This document shows, piece after piece, positions 14,727 through 22,831 of a stretch of 58,084 nt of DNA. Position 1 is the stretch's first letter. Each line of letters begins with the position of its first letter. A program made the position numbers and the translations under genes. The DNA comes from an uncultured Lachnospiraceae bacterium (GTDB lineage Bacteria; Bacillota; Clostridia; Lachnospirales; Lachnospiraceae). Below the pieces are notes generated by a model, which did not search any database, was not told where the DNA came from, and saw only the letters and a list, made by a program, of their open reading frames with translations. The stretch covers positions 1-58,084 of the forward strand of contig CATJIO010000115.1 in NCBI GenBank assembly GCA_949740725.1, given 5' to 3'.

Positions 14727-16658
14727 ATGGAGATTCAGCTTCAAAGTACCTTACTGCCGTCAAAAGAGATTTGCAGTATTCCAGAGCTATACTTCCACCG
14801 CCATGGCAGGCAGGTGGATTTTGACGGATATTTTAATCTATTTTATATCAAGAAGAGGAAAAGCTATACCAATATCCAAGAAATGTCCCTCCTTCTGCGC
14901 TTGAAGGGGTATGAGGAGCTGATCCTGTATCACGACAGGACACCTATTTCCCGAACTCGATTGGAGGCGGAAAAAGAGAAGGAATACCGGATTTCTGTGC
15001 CCTATGAAGTGCATTCCAGCGGAGTATTCTGGTATAGCCTAGTAGAGCTGGAGACAGAAGAGAAACAAAATTCTGATGAAGAGAGAATGCTAGATGTGGA
15101 GCAAGGCCTGGACAGGAAGCATACTCTGGATTTGGAACGAAGCCCAGATGGAAAAGAAAGATCAGCTGGAGAGCGCCGCCTACAGGGAATATTCGTGGCA
15201 AAGGTGAGAGATGACCTGGTCTGTCCAGTAAATATCGGGATTGATATTTGCACTTACCAGAGAGAGGCCTATGTGGCCAGAAATTTGGCTCAGCTGGAAA
15301 AGCAGCTTTTGAATCATCCGGATCTGGACGTGTCCTCCCACATCCGGATCTATGTGGCGGATAATGGAAGAACCCTGAAGAACCAGGAGGAAATCCAGAG
15401 GATTGCGGAAAAATCCCAGGGTAAGATCCAGATATTCGCCAATAAAAATACGGGGGGAGCCGGAGGCTTTACCAGGGGAATGCTTGAGATTCTGGGAGAA
15501 AAAGAAGCCCATCAGCTCACCCACGTACTGCTGATGGATGATGATGTGACCGTGGAGCCGGATTTACTGGTACGACTGTATGGACTGCTGACTACCCTAA
15601 AGGAGCCATGGAGGGAGGCCTCCATAGGCGGCGCTCTGATGAGGGAGGATTACCCCTATATCCTGTTCTGCGCAGGGGAGGAATGGGAGAATGGGGTGGT
15701 GAAAAATCCAGAGAAAAATCTGGATGTGAGAGATTTTGGGAACGCCTCCTGCGCCTATTTAACTGAGCCTGGAAAAGAACAGGGATGGTATTCCGGATGG
15801 TGGTGTTGCTGTTATTCCTTGAATACCGTGGGCCAGGATAATCTTCCCCTGCCCCTGTTTCTCCACCGGGATGATATTGAATTTTGCCTTCGGAATCAGC
15901 AAAAGGGAATGCTGTTTCTCAACGGCATCGGGGTGTGGCACAAGGCATTTGATCTGACCTTTGAAAGTAGCACCCTTTACTATGATATACGAAATGAATT
16001 GATCACTATTCTCCTTCACGGGGCTGGAAAGAAAAAGAAAATTGCCCAAAGCTTTGTACTCAAGGCCATGATTACGGCAGCCATCCGGATGCGGTATAAG
16101 GATGCAGAGGCCGTATACCGGGGCGCCATGGATTTCTTCAAAGGGCCGGAATGGCTTTGGAGGCAGGATGGGGAGGAGCTAAACAGAAAAAGCCGCGATA
16201 AAGCCTGCCAGTACCGCCCGATGAAAGAGATTTTCCGGCAGGTATCCCAGAGCGAAGCCTGCCAGCTGCAGCGCCAACTGGACGAATTTCTGGAGGGTTT
16301 TACCATGGAGCGAATCCGAAAGGGGCCTTGGGAGGGAAGGCAGGGCAGCTGGGTTCACTACCTTACCTTGAACGGTCTGCTGCTGCCGGGAGACTGGTCT
16401 GAGGTAAAGTTGATGACCACCTTAGACTCCCCCTGGGAGGCATTTCGGAAAGGAAAGGTGGTTTGGTATGAGCCGGCAACTGGCAGAGGCTTGCTTGTAA
16501 AGCGGGATTACAGACAGCTGATAGGAATATTCAGCCGTTTGGCAAAGTTGCTGCTGGCATTTCACCGACATTTTGACCAGACCCTCCAGGCATATGAGGA
16601 AAAAATGATTACCCCCAATAACTGGTCCGCCTGGAAGGAGTATTTAAAAGAAAAATGA
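14727..16658 (+). CDS. GlfT2-like family 2 glycosyltransferase (galactofuranosyltransferase type)
   Basis: 643 residues. An N-terminal beta-rich region (about 1-170) with a Glu/Arg-rich insert precedes a GT-A domain. The domain has IRIYVADNGRTL, the donor loop NKNTGGAGGFTRGM (about 239-252) and the metal-binding VLLMDDDV (DDD at 271-273). WWCCCYSL, FLHRDDIEFCLR and the acceptor motif GVWHKAFD follow. This layout is that of actinobacterial GlfT2, which polymerises galactofuranose; the sugar here is inferred. It opens a locus with an ABC polysaccharide exporter, and its TGA overlaps the exporter permease ATG, so the two are translationally coupled. A second, shorter homologue lies at 18270. Confidence 0.85.
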   Translation: MEIQLQSTLLPSKEICSIPELYFHRHGRQVDFDGYFNLFYIKKRKSYTNIQEMSLLLRLKGYEELILYHDRTPISRTRLEAEKEKEYRISVPYEVHSSGVFWYSLVELETEEKQNSDEERMLDVEQGLDRKHTLDLERSPDGKERSAGERRLQGIFVAKVRDDLVCPVNIGIDICTYQREAYVARNLAQLEKQLLNHPDLDVSSHIRIYVADNGRTLKNQEEIQRIAEKSQGKIQIFANKNTGGAGGFTRGMLEILGEKEAHQLTHVLLMDDDVTVEPDLLVRLYGLLTTLKEPWREASIGGALMREDYPYILFCAGEEWENGVVKNPEKNLDVRDFGNASCAYLTEPGKEQGWYSGWWCCCYSLNTVGQDNLPLPLFLHRDDIEFCLRNQQKGMLFLNGIGVWHKAFDLTFESSTLYYDIRNELITILLHGAGKKKKIAQSFVLKAMITAAIRMRYKDAEAVYRGAMDFFKGPEWLWRQDGEELNRKSRDKACQYRPMKEIFRQVSQSEACQLQRQLDEFLEGFTMERIRKGPWEGRQGSWVHYLTLNGLLLPGDWSEVKLMTTLDSPWEAFRKGKVVWYEPATGRGLLVKRDYRQLIGIFSRLAKLLLAFHRHFDQTLQAYEEKMITPNNWSAWKEYLKEK

Positions 16659-17443
16659 CAATGATTACAAAACGTGTGGAGGTTTTTCGACGCTACTGGC
16701 CCTTATTAGAGCAGCTGGTGATGAAAGACATTAAACTAAAATACCGGAGAAGCTTTCTGGGATATCTGTGGAGCATATTAAACCCGTTGATGATTATGGG
16801 GATCATGATGTTGATTTTCTCCAATATGTTCCGCTTTGACATTGACAATTATCCAGTGTACCTGATCATTGGCCAGACGATTTACAACTTTGTGTCCGAG
16901 TCCACCAATCAGGCCATGTGGTCAATTACCGGCAATGCCGCGCTAATGAAGAAAACCTACGTCCCAAAATATATTTTTACTTTGTCTAGAATCACCAGCT
17001 CCTTTGTGAATATGGTATTTGCCCTGGGAGCGATGATCATCGTATTTTTCGTCTGTCGGGTGAAGTTCACCGCATTCATGTTGTTTATTCCGGTTATCTT
17101 GGCGCAGGTTTATCTATTTGCGTTGGGACTGGGGCTGTTTCTGGCTCAGGGAACCGTATTTTTTCGGGATATCCAGTATATCTACAGCGCATGTTTAACC
17201 GCATGGATGTATGCAACGCCCATCTTTTACCCCATCAGCCAGCTTCCAGAGAGGCTGGCATGGCTGATCAAGCATGTGAATCCCTTATATTCCTATATCA
17301 CTCAATTCCGTGTGATTGTGCTGGAGGGAGCCTTTCCGGATGGAAGACTGATCCTTTATGGGTCAGCGATGTCACTGCTAATGTTAGGGGCGGGGAGCTG
17401 GGTTTTTATGAAGACGCAGGATAAGTTTATCCTGTATATTTAG
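16655..17443 (+). CDS. Polysaccharide ABC exporter, permease (Wzm/TagG type)
   Basis: 262 residues with six likely membrane helices and the family motif LKYRRSFLGYLWSILNPL near the N-terminus. This is the ABC-2 permease used to export undecaprenyl-linked O-antigen-like chains or teichoic acid. It overlaps the preceding glycosyltransferase by 4 bases (ATGA) and is followed 22 bases later by its ATPase. Confidence 0.92.
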   Translation: MTMITKRVEVFRRYWPLLEQLVMKDIKLKYRRSFLGYLWSILNPLMIMGIMMLIFSNMFRFDIDNYPVYLIIGQTIYNFVSESTNQAMWSITGNAALMKKTYVPKYIFTLSRITSSFVNMVFALGAMIIVFFVCRVKFTAFMLFIPVILAQVYLFALGLGLFLAQGTVFFRDIQYIYSACLTAWMYATPIFYPISQLPERLAWLIKHVNPLYSYITQFRVIVLEGAFPDGRLILYGSAMSLLMLGAGSWVFMKTQDKFILYI

Positions 17444-17465
17444 AAAACGAAATATAGGTGAAAGA

Positions 17466-18212
17466 ATGAATAAAAATGAGAATTATGCAGTCCAGGTAGA
17501 GCATGCTGTGGTCCGCTTTAACATGGCGTCAGAACGGATTGATAATTTAAAGGAATACTTTGTTAAGCTTATGAAAGGAGAATTAATGTTTAAGGAATTT
17601 CTGGCTCTGCAGGACGTAAGCTTCCAGGTGAAAAAGGGAGAGGCCTGGGGCATTATCGGAACTAATGGATCTGGAAAATCTACGCTGCTAAAGTTGATCT
17701 GTGGAATCCTGAAGCCCTTTAAGGGTAAGGTGGAGATCTGTGGCTCTATCGCCCCGTTAATCGAGCTGGGGGCGGGATTTGACGGAGACCTGACCGCCAG
17801 GGAAAACATTTTTTTAAATGGGGCGGTGCTGGGTTACAACAAGTACTTTATGCAAAAGCATTTCGACGAGATCGTAGACTTCGCGGAGCTTTGGAATTTT
17901 CTGGACATGCCAATTAAGAACTATTCCTCCGGTATGGCTGCCCGCCTGGGGTTTGCCATTGCCACGATGGTGCGCCCGGATATTCTAATCTGCGATGAGG
18001 TGCTGGCGGTGGGCGACTACGCCTTCCAGCAGAAATGTGAGCGCCGGATGAGCGAGATGCGGAAGCAGGGAACCACCCTTTTGTATGTTTCCCATTCCAT
18101 GGACTCCGTGAAAAGTGTATGCGACCATGCTCTTTGGCTGGATCATGGGGTGGTGAAGATGGAAGGAGATGTGGGGCTTGTGGGGGACGCGTATATGGAG
18201 ATGCTGCGGTGA
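17466..18212 (+). CDS. Polysaccharide ABC exporter, ATPase (Wzt/TagH type)
   Basis: 248 residues. Walker A GTNGSGKST, signature YSSGMAARLGF (the form typical of Wzt/TagH), Walker B ILICDEVLAVGD and the H-loop VSHSMDSV are all present. IELGAGFDGDLTARENI is the characteristic linker of the polysaccharide-export subfamily. It lacks the C-terminal carbohydrate-binding domain of some Wzt proteins, so chain-length recognition is probably elsewhere. Forms the transporter with the preceding permease. Confidence 0.93.
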   Translation: MNKNENYAVQVEHAVVRFNMASERIDNLKEYFVKLMKGELMFKEFLALQDVSFQVKKGEAWGIIGTNGSGKSTLLKLICGILKPFKGKVEICGSIAPLIELGAGFDGDLTARENIFLNGAVLGYNKYFMQKHFDEIVDFAELWNFLDMPIKNYSSGMAARLGFAIATMVRPDILICDEVLAVGDYAFQQKCERRMSEMRKQGTTLLYVSHSMDSVKSVCDHALWLDHGVVKMEGDVGLVGDAYMEMLR

Positions 18213-18269
18213 TCGAAGGAGTTTTCATCAAAGGGCTTTCGAAAACCAGTCGAAAAAGAGGAGGAGATC

Positions 18270-20087
18270 ATGAAACAGATAATTCAGCATATTTTATTTC
18301 CGGACGATGATGCGCTGTTTGCTTACAGGGAGATGTTTTATCGTGGAAGTAAAGGGGTTCTGACCGAGGAATCGATAGAGGGATATTTGTGTCTGAATAA
18401 ATACGAAACCGTGGAATTTTGTACCTACTTCAATAGCGTATCCTATGGAAAGTGGAGAAAATACACCTCCATCAAACAGATATCCCTATCCCTGGAAATC
18501 CAGGGAAATTGCGAGATTACACTCTGTGGCTATACATTAATCAATGATGTCCCAAAGCGAAATGTTCTGGGAAAGCGGCGATTATCCTGTGAGGAAAGAA
18601 CATGGTTCCCTTTCGAATTTCCAGAAAACCAGGAGCAGCTCCTGGGATTTGAGGTGAAAACATATGGGGAAATAAGGATATTTGGTGGACATTATGAAGG
18701 GGAATTTGCTGAGAAAACAGCTAATTCGGTGGAGTTGGCATTAGCTACCACAACCTGTTGGAAAGAGGATTTTATCAAGAAAAATATCACCAGATTAAAG
18801 GCGGGGCTTCTGGACGGGGAGGATGGGTTTTCTGCTCATTTCCGGATTCACATCGTAGATAACGGGAGAACATTAAAACGGGAAGATTTTCCGGAGGATG
18901 AGCGAATTTATTATCATTCCAATAAAAATACAGGGGGATCCGGGGGCTATGCAAGAGGAATGATCGAATGTCTCCACCAGAAGCCGAAGCCTACCCATGT
19001 GCTCTTAATGGATGATGATGTGATGATCTTGCCGGACAGCATTTTCAGAACGTATGTTTTGTTAAGACATGTGAAAGAAGAGTACAAAAATCATTTTATT
19101 AGTGGGGCAATGTTGACATTAGAAAAAATGAATATACAGCATGAAGACATTGGAAGTGTGGATGATCTGGGGACATTCGCGCCATTAAAGCCCACATATA
19201 ATCATTTGCGGTTGCATGACAATATGCAAAATGAAGAAAGTTTTCAAAGAAAAAATGTGTTTCAGGGATGGTGGTATTGCTGTATACCCATTCAAGTTAT
19301 TGAAAAGAACGGACTTCCATTGCCATTGTTTATTCGCGCGGATGATATGGAATATTCCTTGAGATGTAACGCGCAAATGATGTCTATGAATGGAATTTGT
19401 ATTTGGCATATGGGATTTTATGGAAAATACAGCGCATCCATGAACCTGTATCAGGAATGTAGAAATATGCTGATCGCCCAGGCTACCACAGGCGTTTTAC
19501 CAAATGCAAATCTGATTGGCCGCATTAAAAAGTTTTACCGGGATAATCTGCTTAAGCATGATTACAATGCAGCAGAACTACTATTGCGGGCTCTTGAAGA
19601 CTTTATGAAAGGGCCAGAGTTTATTATGAAGGATAATGGAGAGCGAATAGTAAAAGAAAACGGGAAGCTGAATCAGAAGATGGAGCCACTGGAGCATTTG
19701 GAGCGGGAGGATGTGGATGTTTATTTGGATCCATATCAAGATGTTCCGAGGAAATTTTTGAAAAAATGGTTATATCGTCTTACCTATAATGGCCATCGAT
19801 TATGTCCGGATTATTTATTGGATAAAACTCCTGTGGTAATTCCTTTTGATTTCGGCTATACACCAGGAAAAATGGAAATGAAGAAAACGTATATTGCGGT
19901 GAATCCAGTGCAGAGAAGCGGGTGTATAAAGGAGATAGATAAAAAACGTTTTGCAAAGCTACAGAGACGTTATAAAAGGGATATAGGGTATTTTTTAAAG
20001 CACGAGAAGGAGATTAGAGAGAGATATCGAAGGAAAAAAGAGGTATTGATCTCGGAGGAATTTTGGCGGGAATATTTGAAGGTATAA
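18270..20087 (+). CDS. Second GlfT2-like family 2 glycosyltransferase
   Basis: 605 residues behind AGAGGAGGAG. Same architecture as the protein at 14727: VDNGRTL, NKNTGGSGGYARGM (about 218-231), VLLMDDDV (DDD at 248-250), FQGWWYCCIP, FIRADDMEYSLR and IWHMGFYG. The two presumably split the work of initiating and extending the chain, as GlfT1 and GlfT2 do in mycobacteria, though both here resemble GlfT2. Base composition falls in this gene's second half (many AAA, ATA and TTA codons) and stays low through 22800, unlike the window's general high-GC codon choice. Confidence 0.85.
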   Translation: MKQIIQHILFPDDDALFAYREMFYRGSKGVLTEESIEGYLCLNKYETVEFCTYFNSVSYGKWRKYTSIKQISLSLEIQGNCEITLCGYTLINDVPKRNVLGKRRLSCEERTWFPFEFPENQEQLLGFEVKTYGEIRIFGGHYEGEFAEKTANSVELALATTTCWKEDFIKKNITRLKAGLLDGEDGFSAHFRIHIVDNGRTLKREDFPEDERIYYHSNKNTGGSGGYARGMIECLHQKPKPTHVLLMDDDVMILPDSIFRTYVLLRHVKEEYKNHFISGAMLTLEKMNIQHEDIGSVDDLGTFAPLKPTYNHLRLHDNMQNEESFQRKNVFQGWWYCCIPIQVIEKNGLPLPLFIRADDMEYSLRCNAQMMSMNGICIWHMGFYGKYSASMNLYQECRNMLIAQATTGVLPNANLIGRIKKFYRDNLLKHDYNAAELLLRALEDFMKGPEFIMKDNGERIVKENGKLNQKMEPLEHLEREDVDVYLDPYQDVPRKFLKKWLYRLTYNGHRLCPDYLLDKTPVVIPFDFGYTPGKMEMKKTYIAVNPVQRSGCIKEIDKKRFAKLQRRYKRDIGYFLKHEKEIRERYRRKKEVLISEEFWREYLKV

Positions 20088-20116
20088 AATGCAATTTCCT
20101 TTAGACTGGAGACAAT

Positions 20117-21784
20117 ATGAATGCTGAAGTGTTAAATAAAGTGAAGGGATATATGTGGAAATTTCGAAAAAGCAAACAGGAAAAAAGAATTCAATGGGGT
20201 GTTGGGATTTTTTTAATCGTATTGTTTGTTCAAACTATGCTTGTAGTGTCGGCAGGAATCCATAAGGAAGGCTATTTTGTTGATGAATTATGGGCATATG
20301 GGTTAGCAAATAGCTATTATCATCCGCATGTTTATTCAGAGGGCATATTTGAAAAGGATGAATATTTATCCCCTGACTATTTTAAGGATTATTTAGAGGT
20401 CTCAAAAGAAGACGCATTTCAATACGATTCTGTTTTTTATAATCAATCAATGGATTCACATCCACCGTTATTTTATTGTGTATTGCATACGGTTTGTTCA
20501 TTGTTTTTAAACTCGTTTAGCAAGTGGTATGGAATTATACCTAATATAATCTATTTTACTATAGCGAGAATTGGACTTTATTTACTTTCGAAAAAGATTT
20601 TTCATAATGAATATATGGCATTATTTCCCGTGATTTGCTGGGGATTTAGTATACAAGCGGTAAGTTATGCGATTTTAATTCGCATGTATATGCTTTTTGC
20701 CATGTTTGTGGTGCTAGATTCTTTGCTTCACCAAAAGTACTTATCATACCAGGGAAAATGGGAAACAAAATATTACATTATACTATTTTTCGTTAATTTG
20801 GGAGGATTTTTAACCCAATATTATTATTACATATTTGCATTTTTCCTCTCGGCATCTACAGCGATATTATTGATGGTAAAAAAACAATGGATAAACTTGT
20901 TAAAATATTGTGGAACAATGCTGTTAAGTGTTATCTCGGCATTAGTGATTTTTCCAGGAATTATTCATACTTTTCTATATGAGCGAGGAGCGGAGGCTCT
21001 GAATAATTTTTCTTCAGGCAGATCTTGGCTGGAACTGCTGGATAACTATTTAAGAAATTTTCATGAAAAAATGGTGTATGGTGCGAATAAATGGATAATT
21101 ATTCTGAGCTTATTTGCTGTGTGCATATTATTAATTAAAGGAATATTGAGCCATTTAAATACTACAGTAAGAGAACTATTACACCGAATAAACTTAGGTG
21201 TCCTAAGCCTATGGATTGCTTTTTTCGCTTATATGGCGGTGATGATTAAAATTGCTCCATATATAGCAGATCGATATTATTTTTCCGTTACTCCTATTTT
21301 TTGGCTGTTAATTGTACATTTAATTTATATCGGAATGAGTAAATTGAAATATGGTGTCTTATCAAGTGTGATCATATTGTCAATGTGTACTTTGGGATCT
21401 CTGATTCAAGGATATGGAGAGGGCAAAGTGATGTATCAGTACCCAAGTCAACTGGATAATATGAATCAAATAAAAAATTTTAAGGGTTCATCATGCATCT
21501 ATATTACTAATGGCAAACAATATGCAGCGGCAGTACATGCGCTAGAGTTTCAAAATTTTTCTGAAATTAAAATTATCGATATAAATTGTAGAAGTGTACT
21601 CGATACGGAAATTCACAATGAATCCTCTTTTTTGGTGGTATATATTGATGATACATTAAATCAGGAAGAAATTATCGCTCAGATTTTTCAAAAAACAGGT
21701 TATAGACAATATTTAAGTATAGGCAGAGGAAGTGGAATAGGATGGGAAGATGAACAAGAAGTCTATATCTATGCATTTCGATAG
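20117..21784 (+). CDS. Multi-membrane GT-C glycosyltransferase (family 39/ArnT-like)
   Basis: 555 residues with about ten hydrophobic helices. The first extracellular loop begins GYFVDELWAYGLANSYY, with the Asp-Glu pair that GT-C enzymes use near the N-terminus, and a later loop has SMDSHPPLFY, the HPPL motif of PMT/ArnT-like enzymes. Such enzymes transfer a sugar from a polyprenyl-phosphate donor outside the membrane. The next gene encodes a GtrB-like enzyme that would make that donor. Strikingly AT-rich compared with the surrounding genes, suggesting recent acquisition. The sugar and acceptor are unknown. Confidence 0.8.
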   Translation: MNAEVLNKVKGYMWKFRKSKQEKRIQWGVGIFLIVLFVQTMLVVSAGIHKEGYFVDELWAYGLANSYYHPHVYSEGIFEKDEYLSPDYFKDYLEVSKEDAFQYDSVFYNQSMDSHPPLFYCVLHTVCSLFLNSFSKWYGIIPNIIYFTIARIGLYLLSKKIFHNEYMALFPVICWGFSIQAVSYAILIRMYMLFAMFVVLDSLLHQKYLSYQGKWETKYYIILFFVNLGGFLTQYYYYIFAFFLSASTAILLMVKKQWINLLKYCGTMLLSVISALVIFPGIIHTFLYERGAEALNNFSSGRSWLELLDNYLRNFHEKMVYGANKWIIILSLFAVCILLIKGILSHLNTTVRELLHRINLGVLSLWIAFFAYMAVMIKIAPYIADRYYFSVTPIFWLLIVHLIYIGMSKLKYGVLSSVIILSMCTLGSLIQGYGEGKVMYQYPSQLDNMNQIKNFKGSSCIYITNGKQYAAAVHALEFQNFSEIKIIDINCRSVLDTEIHNESSFLVVYIDDTLNQEEIIAQIFQKTGYRQYLSIGRGSGIGWEDEQEVYIYAFR

Positions 21785-21830
21785 TTAATGACTATGCTTA
21801 TGATGAATCTAATATTTGCAGGAGTAAAAG

Positions 21831-22802
21831 ATGAAAGTGAATCCGATTTTATATATTATTATTCCATGTTTTAATGAAGAAGAGGTTCTTCCAGTTACCG
21901 CGCCAATTTTCTTAGAAAAAATAGAAGCGCTTATTGAACAAGGAGAGGTGGATAACCAAAGCCGAATTCTGTTTGTGGATGACGGAAGTAAGGATAACTC
22001 ATGGGCAATGATTAAAAGTCTTTCCAAAAAGAATATCCATTATAAAGGAATTGCACAGAGCCGAAATAGAGGACATCAAAATGCTGTCCTGGCAGGCTTA
22101 ATGGAAGCAAAGGATAACGCGGATATTACAATATCAATGGATTGTGACGGACAAGATGACATCAATGTGATGGATGATATGATTAAAGCTTATCAGAGCG
22201 GCGCAGAAATTGTATATGGTGTTCGAAGCAGGCGGGATACAGATAGTTTTTTTAAACGGTTCACTGCGGAATCTTTTTATCATTTAATGAATTGGATGGG
22301 AGCGGAGATCGTTTTTAATCATGCGGATTACCGTCTTGTTTCTTCAAAGGTTTTGAAAGAATTTTCAAATTTTGGCGAGGTAAATATTTTTTTGAGAGGA
22401 ATGTTTCCGCTGGTAGGATTTAATAGCACATGTGTATATTACGAGCGGAATGAAAGAATGAAGGGAAAGAGCCATTATCCATTAAAGAAAATGCTAGCCT
22501 TGGCATTTGAAGGAATTACCAGCCTAAGCATAAAACCTATTCGAATGATTACCAGTTTAGGAATTGTGATTTCCGTATTGGGAATGGCGGAAATTATCTG
22601 GGCAGTGGCGATGCGGATTTTGGGCAATACAATAGCCGGATGGTCTAGTATTGTATGTATTATTTGCTTTCTTGGGGGAATGCAGCTGCTTTCTCTGGGG
22701 ATTATTGGGGAGTATATCGGAAAGATTTATTTAGAAACAAAGAGAAGACCGAGATATATTATAAGCGAACGAACAGAGGAGGAGGAAAACAGAGAAACTT
22801 AA
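21831..22802 (+). CDS. Polyprenyl-phosphate glycosyltransferase (GtrB/CsbB type)
   Basis: 323 residues. A GT2 domain (IIIPCFNEEEVLP, ILFVDDGSKDNSW, MDCDGQDD, RMKGKSHYPLKKM) is followed by two C-terminal membrane helices (about 238-262 and 272-296) and the tail IGEYIGKIYLETKRRP. This is the exact layout of bactoprenol glucosyl- or mannosyltransferases, which load a sugar onto undecaprenyl phosphate. Paired with the GT-C enzyme upstream, it forms a two-step side-branch module. AT-rich like its neighbour. Confidence 0.88.
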   Translation: MKVNPILYIIIPCFNEEEVLPVTAPIFLEKIEALIEQGEVDNQSRILFVDDGSKDNSWAMIKSLSKKNIHYKGIAQSRNRGHQNAVLAGLMEAKDNADITISMDCDGQDDINVMDDMIKAYQSGAEIVYGVRSRRDTDSFFKRFTAESFYHLMNWMGAEIVFNHADYRLVSSKVLKEFSNFGEVNIFLRGMFPLVGFNSTCVYYERNERMKGKSHYPLKKMLALAFEGITSLSIKPIRMITSLGIVISVLGMAEIIWAVAMRILGNTIAGWSSIVCIICFLGGMQLLSLGIIGEYIGKIYLETKRRPRYIISERTEEEENRET

Positions 22803-22831
22803 TTTAACTAAGTGACTGCATCTTTTCAATT

